NCBI GenBank assembly: GCA_038230415.1
Contig: JBBRNH010000002.1
Location: forward strand, 62,001 to 126,000
Direction of reading: 5' to 3'
Length of the DNA: 64,000 bases
Origin: JBBRNH01 sp038230415
GTDB lineage: Bacteria; Bacteroidota; Bacteroidia; Cytophagales; Spirosomataceae
The position numbers and the translations under genes were made by a program. The notes beneath the pieces are model-generated. The model worked only from the letters and a program-made list of their open reading frames with translations. It was not told where the DNA came from and searched no databases. Position 1 is the stretch's first letter, and every line of letters starts with the position of its first letter. Shown in pieces: positions 17,693-26,301 of this stretch.

Positions 17693-18670
17693 TCAGCGGT
17701 TCATGGCGAACCGTTTGGGGGTCATGCCGTAGTGCCGCTTGAACAACCGGCTGAAATGACTCAGGTTGCTGAACCCCAATCGGTAGCCCGCTTCGGAAAT
17801 AGATAGTTGCTCCCGGATCAGGTGAGCCGCTTCGTGCATCCGCAGCGTCTGGTAGTAGGTATAGACGCTGCTGCCGAAAATCTGCCGGAATAACCGCGTC
17901 AGTTTGCTTTCGCTCAGGCCCGCAAACCGGGCCAGTTTGGGCAGGTTCGGCGGCACACTGAGGTCAGCCGCCAGCCGGTTCCGAATGGCGTATATCCGCT
18001 TGACATCCGCCGGTTGCACCGACTGACCGGGTAGCTGACGGTCGGTGAGTTCACGCAGAAAGAGGTAGATCAACTCTTCGGCCCGGAGCCGGTAGTAGAA
18101 CGTGCGGAGCGGCTCCGGTACGTCGGCCATCATAATCTGAGCGGCCGTATCCTGGATTTTCGGCGAGCTAAGGGCTTCATAAACATACGGTTGCGTGCCG
18201 GAAACTAAGGTTTGCAGGAATGAATCCGGCGCGTGGGGTTGAACCAGCTCCGCCAGAAACGCCACCCGAACGGCGATGATGATGGTGTTGACGGGCGTAT
18301 TGGCGGGGAAAACCGTTTCAAAGTCCATCCCGGCGGAGGTAATCTGCACCGCCGGGACCCCGTTGCCCGTTCGACCGGCCTCCCGCCCGTTTTTTCCGCC
18401 ACCGGCGGCAACCAATACGTTGTGGAAGGTGATGGTGATGGTATCGCCCCGGCCCGCGCTGGCCGTACTTCGGCGAAACACTAATTCGTCGGTCAGGGTG
18501 TAGCAATGCACCATCATTCGGATGGACGGGTTGAGGTCGAACCCCCGGATGTAGCCCTGTCCCAGTTCGTCGGCTAACGTCAGTAACCCGTTGATGACGA
18601 CGCTGCCGGTTGCTTCGGCGAACGCGGCCAACAAGCCCGCTTCGCCGGTGGGTATGTAGTCAAACGCCAT
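17693..18670 (-). CDS. AraC-family transcriptional regulator (PchR-like)
   Basis: 325 residues. A variable N-terminal sensor half (MAFDYIPTGEAGLLAAF) is followed by the two helix-turn-helix motifs of the AraC domain at about 225-325. The first is LPKLARFAGLSESKLTRLF, the second ISEAGYRLGFSNLSHFSRLF. It is divergent from a TetX-like monooxygenase gene with a 97-base spacer, so regulation of that gene is likely. The N-terminus resembles the gene fragment at 24937-25060. Confidence 0.88.
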   Translation of the reverse strand: MAFDYIPTGEAGLLAAFAEATGSVVINGLLTLADELGQGYIRGFDLNPSIRMMVHCYTLTDELVFRRSTASAGRGDTITITFHNVLVAAGGGKNGREAGRTGNGVPAVQITSAGMDFETVFPANTPVNTIIIAVRVAFLAELVQPHAPDSFLQTLVSGTQPYVYEALSSPKIQDTAAQIMMADVPEPLRTFYYRLRAEELIYLFLRELTDRQLPGQSVQPADVKRIYAIRNRLAADLSVPPNLPKLARFAGLSESKLTRLFRQIFGSSVYTYYQTLRMHEAAHLIREQLSISEAGYRLGFSNLSHFSRLFKRHYGMTPKRFAMNR

Positions 18671-18731
18671 ATGATACCGGATTGAGCTATTTATTGGTTG
18701 AATATAGCTATTTTAGCCTGAATCAGTCTAT

Positions 18732-18739
18732 GACCTTTG
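18732..18739 (+). promoter_or_regulatory. -7-like box for FAD monooxygenase gene
   Basis: GACCTTTG, a one-base variant of TAnnTTTG, 28 bases before the ATG. The same sequence recurs before several other genes in this window. Confidence 0.4.
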
Positions 18740-18767
18740 TGGCCGTACTTACTTACTCGATACGGCC

Positions 18768-19949
18768 ATGAATGACCAACTGATTCTCCACAAACGGATT
18801 GCCGTCATCGGCGCGGGGCCTGCCGGTCTGACCCTGGCCCGGCTGTTGCAGCAGCGCGGGGCCAGCGTAACCGTTTACGAACGGGACCTGAACCGCGACG
18901 TTCGGGACCAGGGAGCTACTTTAGACCTGCACGAGGATGCGGGCCTGAAAGCCCTCCGGGCAGCCGGGTTGATGGATGCGTTTCGGGCCAACTTCCGGCC
19001 CGGCGCGGAAAAGCTGCGGATTGTCGATCACCGGGCCGACATCATTCTGGACGAACATATATCCTCCGGGGAGCCGGTGGGTCAGGAAGCGGCCCGGCCC
19101 GAAATTGACCGGGGGCCGCTGCGAAATCTCCTGTTAGACTCCCTGAACCCCCAAACGGTGGTCTGGAACCGGCACCTGCAAGCCCTGACCCCGGACGGTG
19201 ACGGCTGGCACCTCCGGTTTCAGGATGGCATAACTGCCAGGGCCGATCTGGTGATTGCCGCCGACGGAGCCAATTCGAAGGTCCGGCACCTGCTCACCCC
19301 GATACGGGCGGTTTATTCCGGCTATACGCTCGTTGAAGGGCTTGTTTATCACAGCGAAACAGCCGCGCCCGGCGTACATAAGTTGCTGCAAGGGGGAAAA
19401 ATCTTTGCCTTCGGGGACAGCAAAACGATTATCGTCAGCTCGAAAGCGGGTGGTCACCTTGCGTTTTACGCGGGCTTCCGGTGTGACGAACAGTGGTTCC
19501 AAGCCGCTGGCGTTGATTTTACCGACAAGGCGCAGGTGATGCGCTGGTTTCAGCGGGCATTTTCGGGCTGGGACGCGGTCTGGCTGGAATTATTCGCCGG
19601 GTCAACCTCACCTTTCGTGCCGCGTCCCCAGTATTATATGCCGCTCGACCAGACCTGGGAAGCCCGGCCCAACCTGACGATGGTGGGCGATGCGGCCCAC
19701 GTGATGCCGCCCTACGCGGGCGAGGGAGTGAACCACGCCATGCTCGACGCGCTGGAACTGAGCGAGTGCCAGAGTAATCCGGCGTTTGTGGACATCCGTC
19801 AGGCCATTGCCCACTACGAACGGCAGATGCTGATCCGGGCGGCTGAAACGACTCGATTAACCCTGACCCAAACCGACCTGCTGCACTCGCCGGTCGCCAT
19901 CGCGAATATGATGGCCGTCATTAGCGGAGCAGACGCGCCACCAAACTAA
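18768..19949 (+). CDS. FAD-dependent monooxygenase, TetX-like
   Basis: Class A flavoprotein hydroxylase, 393 residues. The FAD-binding GxGxxG is VIGAGPAGLTLARLLQQRG, followed by VYERDLNRDVRDQGATLDLH. The second motif is VIAADGANSKVR and the third is MVGDAAHVMPPYAGEGVNHA. The YERD...TLDLH...AGL arrangement and the short length are those of the TetX group (tetracycline-inactivating monooxygenases), but identity is well below the resistance enzymes, so the substrate is open. Divergent AraC gene upstream; Crp/Fnr gene starts 16 bases after the stop. Confidence 0.82.
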   Translation: MNDQLILHKRIAVIGAGPAGLTLARLLQQRGASVTVYERDLNRDVRDQGATLDLHEDAGLKALRAAGLMDAFRANFRPGAEKLRIVDHRADIILDEHISSGEPVGQEAARPEIDRGPLRNLLLDSLNPQTVVWNRHLQALTPDGDGWHLRFQDGITARADLVIAADGANSKVRHLLTPIRAVYSGYTLVEGLVYHSETAAPGVHKLLQGGKIFAFGDSKTIIVSSKAGGHLAFYAGFRCDEQWFQAAGVDFTDKAQVMRWFQRAFSGWDAVWLELFAGSTSPFVPRPQYYMPLDQTWEARPNLTMVGDAAHVMPPYAGEGVNHAMLDALELSECQSNPAFVDIRQAIAHYERQMLIRAAETTRLTLTQTDLLHSPVAIANMMAVISGADAPPN

Positions 19950-19965
19950 CCAAGTCCTCTTGTCA

Positions 19966-20556
19966 ATGTATTTCATGAACAACCGATTACGCCACTACCT
20001 GACCCGCTTTGTCGAGCTGACCGATCCAGAGTGGGAAGCCCTGGAAACGCAGTTAGTCACCCGGTCAATTGCTAAGAAAGGCTTTTTGATTCAACAGGGG
20101 CAAACGGCCACCGAGGTTTGTTTTCTGCTGAGCGGTTCCTGCCGGGTTTTTTACGAAAAAGATGGCGAGGAAAAGACGACCTATTTTTCTTTCGAGAACA
20201 GCTTAGTGGCGGCTTATTTGAGTTGCCTGACGGGCCAGCCCAGCACGCTGTCTATTCAGGCCCTGGAAGATTGCGAACTGATCGGCTTCAGGTACGACGC
20301 ATTAACGGCCCTCTACGAGCAGTTTCCGGCGTATCAACGCTTCGGACGCAAATTGGCCGAGTACCTGTTTATGGGCTTGGATATCCGCCTGGCCGAACAG
20401 CTCACCCTTAGCCCCGAAGAACGGTATCTGACGTTTATCGGCACCCCGGCGAAACGCAAAATCATCGAACGGATTCCCCTGCAATACGTGGCTTCTTACT
20501 TAGGGATCACTCCCGTTTCGTTGAGTCGTATCCGTCGGCGGATTATCCCGTCCTGA
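19966..20556 (+). CDS. Crp/Fnr-family transcriptional regulator
   Basis: Cyclic-nucleotide-binding-like sensor domain at about residues 25-130 (LIQQGQTATEVCFLLSGSCRVF) and a short C-terminal helix-turn-helix (YVASYLGITPVSLSRIRRRI), a form common in Bacteroidota. 196 residues from the ATG at 19966; the ATG at 19975 is also possible. It follows the TetX-like gene by 16 bases and probably shares its transcript. It is similar to the Crp-like protein at 49466-50065. Confidence 0.87.
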   Translation: MYFMNNRLRHYLTRFVELTDPEWEALETQLVTRSIAKKGFLIQQGQTATEVCFLLSGSCRVFYEKDGEEKTTYFSFENSLVAAYLSCLTGQPSTLSIQALEDCELIGFRYDALTALYEQFPAYQRFGRKLAEYLFMGLDIRLAEQLTLSPEERYLTFIGTPAKRKIIERIPLQYVASYLGITPVSLSRIRRRIIPS

Positions 20557-20596
20557 TTTCTTATCTTTTGTTAAGGAGTTGATTTTGAGCGCGTAA

Positions 20597-20604
20597 TACC
20601 TTTG
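20597..20604 (+). promoter_or_regulatory. -7 box for DUF4260 gene
   Basis: TACCTTTG, an exact TAnnTTTG match, 31 bases before the ATG at 20636. Confidence 0.5.
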
Positions 20605-20635
20605 TAGCAGAGTCAAATCAACCCCAGTTACCCGT

Positions 20636-21019
20636 ATGAAAACGCTCATCAAAATCGAAGAAGCCGCTCAGTTTGCCGGCACCATTGTCTTGTTTGCCAA
20701 CCTGCCGTTTGCCTGGTGGCTGTATCCGGCTCTGTTGCTGCTGCCCGACCTGAGCATGGTCGGTTATGTCATCAACGCCAAAACCGGCGCGTTCACCTAT
20801 AACCTTGTTCACCACAAGGCCACCGCCATCGTTATTGGCATCGCCGGGTTGTTTTTGGCTACGGATTACCTGATACTGGCTGGTTTGATCCTGTTCGGTC
20901 ACTCGTCCATGGACCGGATGTTGGGCTACGGACTGAAGTACAACCGGGGCTTCACCTTTACCCATTTGGGTGAAATGGGTGCGAAACACAAGCCAGCGCA
21001 GGAGATAACCGTTGACTAA
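20636..21019 (+). CDS. DUF4260 membrane protein
   Basis: 127 residues with about four transmembrane helices (WWLYPALLLLPDLSMVGYVI; ATAIVIGIAGLFLATDYLIL). The conserved patterns PDLSMxGY, YNxxHH and GHSSMDRMLGYGLKY identify the DUF4260 family, whose function is unknown. Own promoter box upstream; a single gene between Crp/Fnr and aldo/keto reductase genes. Confidence 0.85.
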   Translation: MKTLIKIEEAAQFAGTIVLFANLPFAWWLYPALLLLPDLSMVGYVINAKTGAFTYNLVHHKATAIVIGIAGLFLATDYLILAGLILFGHSSMDRMLGYGLKYNRGFTFTHLGEMGAKHKPAQEITVD

Positions 21020-21165
21020 ACACCGGCGATGAGTAGCCGGGCAGTCCGGGCGAGAATGAGTGGTCGGTATTCCCTGCCCATCAACCAGACTGACCGGCGC
21101 GGCCCGCCCCCGATTTGTGTTGCCATAACTCCGGTTTGTGTAGCTCCGCATGGGGCCTCGTGGCC

Positions 21166-21173
21166 GACCTTTG
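21166..21173 (+). promoter_or_regulatory. -7-like box for aldo/keto reductase gene
   Basis: GACCTTTG, 31 bases before the ATG at 21205. A longer frame from 21115 would contain this box, which supports the later start. Confidence 0.4.
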
Positions 21174-21204
21174 TGACGTAATTAATCGGGTAAAAAATCA
21201 ACGT

Positions 21205-22200
21205 ATGAACACGATCAAACAAGTTGCCTTAGGTAGTCAGGGATTGCACGTGTCCGCCGAAGGACTGGGCCTGATGGGTATGACGGGCATGGCCTCCGGG
21301 CAGATGAGTGTCTATGGCAAGGCCGATGAGACCGAGAGCATCGCCACCATCCACCGCGCCCTCGAACTGGGCGTTACGCTGCTCGATACCGCCGACATTT
21401 ATGGTCCGCTCGAAAACGAGCGATTGGTGGCCAAAGCCATTGCCGGTAAACGCGATCAATATACGATTGCTACCAAGTTCGGGTACGAAATCAACGATGC
21501 GGGCCAGATGACCAACGCCCTCAACGGTCGGCCCGACTACGTGCAGAAGTCGATTGAGCGTTCGCTGAAAAACCTCGGCACCGACTGCGTTGACCTCTAT
21601 TACCTGCACCGGACGGACCCCAACACGCCCGTCGAAGAAACCGTGGGCGCGATGAGCCGGTTGGTCGAGGCCGGTAAGGTGCGCTACATCGGTCTGTCGG
21701 AGGTGTCAGCCGAGGTGCTGCGCCGGGCGCACAAGGTGCATCCGATCACGGCGTTGGAGACGGAATATTCGCTCTTTGACCGGCGGGCCGAAGAGGAGGC
21801 TATCCTCCAGACGGTGCGGGACCTGGGCATCGGTTTCGTGGCCTATTCGCCCCTGGGCCGGGGTTTTCTGTCGGGCGACATCAGAACGCCGGACGATTTC
21901 GAGGTTGATGATTTCCGTCGGTTCTTCCCCCGCTACCAGGGCGAGAATTTTTACAGGAACTTGGAGCTGGTCAACCAGTTGCAGACGCTGGCCGAGACGA
22001 AGGGTGTCACCCCGGCCCAATTGGGGCTGGCCTGGGTGCTGGCTCAGGGCGTGGTGCCGATCCCCGGCACACGGCGACGGAAGAACCTGGAAGCGAACGT
22101 GGCTGCCCTCGATCTGGCACTCAGCCCCGCCGAACTGGCCCACCTGGAAGCCATTCTGCCGGTAGGCAGCGTGGCCGGCGCGGCCTACCCCGTGATGTAG
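21205..22200 (+). CDS. Aldo/keto reductase
   Basis: NADPH-dependent carbonyl reductase with a (beta/alpha)8 barrel, 331 residues. The catalytic tetrad is visible as Asp and Tyr in LLDTADIYG, Lys in IATKFGY and His in YLHRTDP. The cofactor end has the pattern IPGTRRRKNLEANV. It belongs to the AKR13/YajO-like group. The start at 21205 (MNTIKQVALGS) is preferred. The AraC gene at 22276 follows on the same strand. Confidence 0.93.
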   Translation: MNTIKQVALGSQGLHVSAEGLGLMGMTGMASGQMSVYGKADETESIATIHRALELGVTLLDTADIYGPLENERLVAKAIAGKRDQYTIATKFGYEINDAGQMTNALNGRPDYVQKSIERSLKNLGTDCVDLYYLHRTDPNTPVEETVGAMSRLVEAGKVRYIGLSEVSAEVLRRAHKVHPITALETEYSLFDRRAEEEAILQTVRDLGIGFVAYSPLGRGFLSGDIRTPDDFEVDDFRRFFPRYQGENFYRNLELVNQLQTLAETKGVTPAQLGLAWVLAQGVVPIPGTRRRKNLEANVAALDLALSPAELAHLEAILPVGSVAGAAYPVM

Positions 22201-22275
22201 CCAACCGGGTCCGGCGGTTCGCTCGGTTGCCCGAAAAAGCTCTGAACGAACCGCTGACCCCAATTTTCCGTACCG

Positions 22276-23196
22276 ATGAGACAACCCGCCAGGCAATTCC
22301 ACGTCCTGAACACCGTCACCGATTACACCCGGCTTTGCGGCTTGCCCGCCCCGGCGCATCCGCTGCTGACGCTCATCGACCTGGCGCAGACCCGCCACCA
22401 GCCGCCCCCGGTAATCAAAACGCCCGTTGTGCAGCAACTTTACACCATCTGGCTGAAAAAAGACTTTAAAGGTCGGCTGCATTACGGCCACCAGTCCTAC
22501 GATTTCAGCGAGGGCGTACTGGGCTTTGTGGCACCCGGTCAGGTCTTCTCGGTTGACGAGACGGTGGACGTTTCGGCGTTGAGCGGCTGGATGCTGGTGT
22601 TTCACCCCGACCTGCTACTGAAATACCCACTGGCCCGGAAGATTGCCGGTTACGGCTTTTTCTCTTACCGGGTCCACGAAGCCCTGCACCTGTCGGCGGG
22701 TGAAGAGGTCCTGCTGGACAATCTGCTCGACACCATCCGGGCGGAATACGAGCGGCCCATCGACGGCTTTAGTCAGGATGTACTCGTGTCTCAATTGGAC
22801 TTGCTGCTCAGCTACGCCAATCGGTTTTATCACCGGCAATTCGTGACCCGGCGCAGTGCCGAAAACGACCTAACGACCCGGTTCGAGACGCTGCTGATCG
22901 GCTATTTTGCCCAGGACGGAAACTTGCCGCTGCCCACGGTGCAGCACTTTGCCGACGCTCTCAACGTATCGCCCGCCTACCTCGGCGATACGCTGCGGAC
23001 GCTGACGGGGCAGACCACCCAGCAACATATTCACCACGCCCTGATCGGGCGGGCCAAACAGCTTCTGCTGACGACCTCGCTGTCCATCAACGAAACGGCG
23101 TTTCAATTAGGCTTCGAGTACCCGCAGTATTTTAGTCGGCTCTTCAAAAGCAAGACGGGTATGTCGCCGGCTGCGTTCCGTTTCTCGGCGCAGTAA
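22276..23196 (+). CDS. AraC-family regulator, HPL-subfamily copy 1
   Basis: 306 residues. The N-terminus has a pattern shared by four regulators in this window, GLPAPAHPLLTLIDL. A cupin-like sensor follows (HYGHQSYDFSEGVLGFVAPGQVF). The AraC DNA-binding domain lies at about 205-305, with FADALNVSPAYLGDTLRTLTG and INETAFQLGFEYPQYFSRLF. It lies 75 bases after an aldo/keto reductase gene. Confidence 0.9.
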   Translation: MRQPARQFHVLNTVTDYTRLCGLPAPAHPLLTLIDLAQTRHQPPPVIKTPVVQQLYTIWLKKDFKGRLHYGHQSYDFSEGVLGFVAPGQVFSVDETVDVSALSGWMLVFHPDLLLKYPLARKIAGYGFFSYRVHEALHLSAGEEVLLDNLLDTIRAEYERPIDGFSQDVLVSQLDLLLSYANRFYHRQFVTRRSAENDLTTRFETLLIGYFAQDGNLPLPTVQHFADALNVSPAYLGDTLRTLTGQTTQQHIHHALIGRAKQLLLTTSLSINETAFQLGFEYPQYFSRLFKSKTGMSPAAFRFSAQ

Positions 23197-23313
23197 CCGG
23201 CAAATCAGTACGGGCTGGCCCATCGGTGGCCCGCTGGCGGAGCGATCATCTTTCTCCGCGCTCAACGGGATAATCTGTTCATTTTTAAGTTGATAAACAA
23301 AACCAACCTCATC

Positions 23314-24654
23314 ATGTCTATGTCCGTCACTTACCGGCTGTTGCTGGTCGCGTTGCTACTGATTGATGCCAGTTTCGTGCCGGGCCAATCGCGCTTTGCC
23401 GGTGTACCCTTCGATTTCAAAGGCCGCTATTTGGTCGCCGTCTCCGATGCCGATATGCTGGCCTCGGCCTATCTGGACGGGCATCTTGGCCCGGCAGCCG
23501 GTCAGGATGCCCTGTCCGTCATTCGGTTAGACAGGCCAATGAGCGGGTTGAAAGCCGTCGAGATTGGCGTGCGCAACTCGGTGACGGGGCCGCCCTCGTC
23601 GGTGGCCGTTTCGCCCGATGGCCGCTACGCCATCGTCATCGAAACGCGCGGGACGCGACCGGCGGGTGCCGCCGATCTGCTGATGACGGATTTGTTGCCC
23701 GGCAAAGCCATCACGGTCATTGACCTTGCCGACCCTGACCATCCCAAACAGGTTCAGCGTATCGACGGGCCGGAACGGCCCCAATCCGTTGCGGTCAATG
23801 CCGACGGCTCGCTGGTAGCCATTACGTTCTATCCGCAAAACGCGGCCCAGTCTCCGCTGGCGTTGTACCGGTTTTCGGGGGGCAAACTCGGCGGGGTAAC
23901 CCTGCCCACCCTGCCCGGCTGGTCCTCTGGAGATCGGCTCAACGATGCGGTGTTTGCCCCCAACGCCAATACCTTAGCCATTCTGAATGCGACCAAACCA
24001 TCGCTCTCGTTCGTGCGGGTAAACACGGCGGGTGGTACGCTGAGTCTATCGGCCTGGGGCAATCCCGTGCTGGTCGATAAACAACCGTTCAAAGTTGTGT
24101 TCACGCCCGATGGCCGCTACGCCCTGCTTAACGCCATGTATTACGGAAACGACGTGTCGGGCAGCGCGTCGGTACCGTCGTCGGTACTGTCGGTGCGGAT
24201 CGCGGCTGACTCGGCCACGGACGGCTCTGTCCGGCATCAGATTGTGGATCGGGTGCTGTCGGGGGTCTATTCCGAAGGGCTGGCAATCAGTCCCGACGGG
24301 CGGTGGCTGGCCACGGCGAATCTGGAGCAGAGCAGTGCCCCGCTCAACAGTCCCCGGCAGGGCTATTTCGCGTCCGTTACGCTCATCCGGCTCGATGTCC
24401 GGTCGGGCTTGCTGGAGCGGGTGGGTACGTATGCCTTCGAGGGGATTCTGCCCGAATCGGTGGTGTTCGATAATTCCAGTCGTTTTCTGGCCGTGACCAC
24501 CTTTGATCGGTACGACGGCAGCAAGCCCGGCGGCTCGATTGATTTCTGGCGCATCGCCGGGGATTATTTCGACCCCAAGCGCACCGAATTGGTGAAGACC
24601 GGCTACTCGGTTCCGGTGATGCGCGGTGTTCACTCGATGGTCATCGTGCGCTGA
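23314..24654 (+). CDS. Secreted beta-propeller protein (lactonase/YncE-like)
   Basis: A signal peptide (LLLVALLLIDASFVPGQS) is followed by a repeating propeller with blade signatures such as VAVSPDGRYAIVI, VAVNADGSLVAI, VVFTPDGRYALL and LAISPDGRWLATA. It resembles the 7-bladed YncE/lactonase group, but catalytic lactonase residues cannot be assigned. 446 residues from the ATG at 23314; a TTG 24 bases upstream is the alternative. Likely periplasmic. Confidence 0.8.
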   Translation: MSMSVTYRLLLVALLLIDASFVPGQSRFAGVPFDFKGRYLVAVSDADMLASAYLDGHLGPAAGQDALSVIRLDRPMSGLKAVEIGVRNSVTGPPSSVAVSPDGRYAIVIETRGTRPAGAADLLMTDLLPGKAITVIDLADPDHPKQVQRIDGPERPQSVAVNADGSLVAITFYPQNAAQSPLALYRFSGGKLGGVTLPTLPGWSSGDRLNDAVFAPNANTLAILNATKPSLSFVRVNTAGGTLSLSAWGNPVLVDKQPFKVVFTPDGRYALLNAMYYGNDVSGSASVPSSVLSVRIAADSATDGSVRHQIVDRVLSGVYSEGLAISPDGRWLATANLEQSSAPLNSPRQGYFASVTLIRLDVRSGLLERVGTYAFEGILPESVVFDNSSRFLAVTTFDRYDGSKPGGSIDFWRIAGDYFDPKRTELVKTGYSVPVMRGVHSMVIVR

Positions 24655-24784
24655 GGCCGGGTTTTGCCCGCCGGTTATGGTTGTCTGCAAGATAAATCAG
24701 GCGGCACTAAACCCCATTTTTAAACAGTGTGCGGGGGTGGTTTGCGGGCGGTGCAATCAACTAAAGGCGAAAAAGCCGCCACAG

Positions 24785-24856
24785 ATCGACGGGATCGCTA
24801 TCGGCGACTCGTATCAGGAAGCCGTCAATTTTGTTCTGAAGAGACGGATGGATTGA
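24785..24856 (+). pseudogene. LytTR response-regulator 3' remnant
   Basis: The last 23 codons of this plus-strand frame read IAIGDSYQEAVNFVLKRRMD near the stop. They match the C-terminus of the intact LytTR regulator in this window (IAIGESYQEAFDNVVLKGRM at about 43270-43330). No receiver or upstream LytTR sequence precedes it, so it is a gene tail left by deletion or recombination. Confidence 0.7.
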
Positions 24857-24936
24857 TATAACCCCTGACTGAACAGACCGCTGTCGCCAGGCGCGTTCAT
24901 CATAGACAATGCGACGTGCCAATCGAAAAACTTAGC

Positions 24937-25060
24937 ATGGAATTTGAATTTATCCCCGATTCGGGTTTTGATTTTCTGACCAGCTTTAGCCGGGAATTTA
25001 CCCTGCCAATCCAGGACGACACCTTCGTTATTCCGCCTGAGTTAGGGCAGGCTATCACTG
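24937..25060 (+). pseudogene. AraC regulator 5' fragment
   Basis: About 41 codons starting MEFEFIPDSGFDFLTSF and ending near VIPPELGQ align with the beginning of the PchR-like AraC protein at 17693-18670 (MAFDYIPTGEAGLLAAF ... LADELGQ). The rest of the gene is gone; the frame runs into unrelated sequence. Confidence 0.5.
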
Positions 25061-25079
25061 TCACATTAAGTTGCCAACC

Positions 25080-25290
25080 CTGCTATGTCAACAGGGGCTG
25101 GGCGGTCACGAACAGGAAGAAATTCTAATTCAACTGGACACCGATCAGAGCGCCGAAGCGACCGCAACATTTTAGCTTTACCCCAGAATCGTACCTGCTC
25201 AACCGCTTCGACGTGTTCACTCAACTACAAACCACACCGCTGGATTTGCTGCTTGCTCAGAAGTGCTACGCCATTCTGAACCAGTTCGCA
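25080..25290 (+). pseudogene. AbiEii-like nucleotidyltransferase fragment, frameshifted
   Basis: Two plus-strand frames join across a TTTT run near 25170. One ends EEILIQLDTDQSAEATATF, the next continues FTPESYLLNRFDVFTQL and TTPLDLLLAQKCYAILNQ. This resembles the middle of AbiEii/AbiGii nucleotidyltransferase-type toxins, including the LLxQKxYxIL pattern. Start, catalytic GS motif and end are missing. The family call is from memory and tentative. Confidence 0.4.
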
Positions 25291-25328
25291 ACCTTTTCGT
25301 GCCAGAGGTACACGCTGGGCGCGGGGTA

Positions 25329-26243
25329 TCAGTTAAACGATTGCCTGAAGGCCACCGGCGACAGGTTGGTCTTGGCTTTAAACAGCTTGCTGAACGACTG
25401 GGGATGCTCGAAGCCCAGGGCGTAGGCAATTTCGCCCACCGAAAGATCGGTGGTGGACAACTGCTCCTTGGCCCGGTCAACCAGCCTGCCGTGAATGTGC
25501 TGCTGCGCCGTTTGTCCGGTTAGTACTTTGAGCAAGCTGCTCAAATACCGGGGCGAAACCCCTAACGCCCCGGCCAGATAATCAACCGTCGGTAATCCTT
25601 TATTTAGCCCTTCCCCGGTGGTCAAATACGTAGTTAATGCCTCATCCAGTCGGCCCAACAGCGCGTGGTTGGTGATTTGGCGGGTGAGAAACTGGCGATG
25701 ATAAAACCGCTCGGCATAGCCCAACAGCGTTTCGAGTTGGGAGTGGATAATACGCTGACTAAACTTGTCGATGTGCGCCCTGTATTCCAACCGAATGGTG
25801 TCGAGGATGCCATTGAGCACCGTTTCTTCCTTCTGGGACAAAAACAGGGCTTCGTGGACCGAATACCCAAAGTAGTCGTACTGCCGGATGGTTTTGGCCA
25901 GTGGGCTGTTCCATAAAAAGTCGGGATGAATCAAGAGCATCCAGCCTGACCGTTCGCCGGGCGGGGCGGCATCAACTTCGATGCGGAATACCTGATCGGG
26001 CGCGATAAAAAACAGGACGCCTTCGTCAAAATCATAGGACTGCTGACCGTAGTTGATCTTGGCCCCGATGCCCCGTTTGAGCGAAATCTGGTAAAAATCG
26101 AGTACCCAATTGACCTGACCCATCGCCGGCGAACGCTGAACATCCTTAAAATCGACGAGGCTGATGAGGGGATGTTCGGGCGGAGTCAGGCCCCGTAGCC
26201 GGTGAAATTCACTGATGGTTTTGATGCGCTGGAGAGTAGTCAT
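25329..26243 (-). CDS. AraC-family regulator, HPL-subfamily copy 2
   Basis: 304 residues from the ATG at 26243 (MTTLQRIKTISEFHRLRG); a longer frame to 26405 would overlap the next gene. Subfamily signature GLTPPEHPLISLVDF, sensor motif NYGQQSYDFDEGVLFFIAPDQVF and AraC domain with LAGALGVSPRYLSSLLKVLTG and VGEIAYALGFEHPQSFSKLF. It lies 58 bases downstream of a quinone-reductase-like gene and probably controls or is co-transcribed with it. Confidence 0.9.
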   Translation of the reverse strand: MTTLQRIKTISEFHRLRGLTPPEHPLISLVDFKDVQRSPAMGQVNWVLDFYQISLKRGIGAKINYGQQSYDFDEGVLFFIAPDQVFRIEVDAAPPGERSGWMLLIHPDFLWNSPLAKTIRQYDYFGYSVHEALFLSQKEETVLNGILDTIRLEYRAHIDKFSQRIIHSQLETLLGYAERFYHRQFLTRQITNHALLGRLDEALTTYLTTGEGLNKGLPTVDYLAGALGVSPRYLSSLLKVLTGQTAQQHIHGRLVDRAKEQLSTTDLSVGEIAYALGFEHPQSFSKLFKAKTNLSPVAFRQSFN

Positions 26244-26301
26244 AGCTGGTTGAGTTAGTAGTACGTTTCCGCTACACGATATCAAACGGGGACAGAATCG
26301 A

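Noticed and set aside
21706..22605. Minus-strand frame of 299 codons opposite the aldo/keto reductase and AraC genes
   Set aside because: Crosses two supported genes; low-complexity His/Gln/Arg composition.
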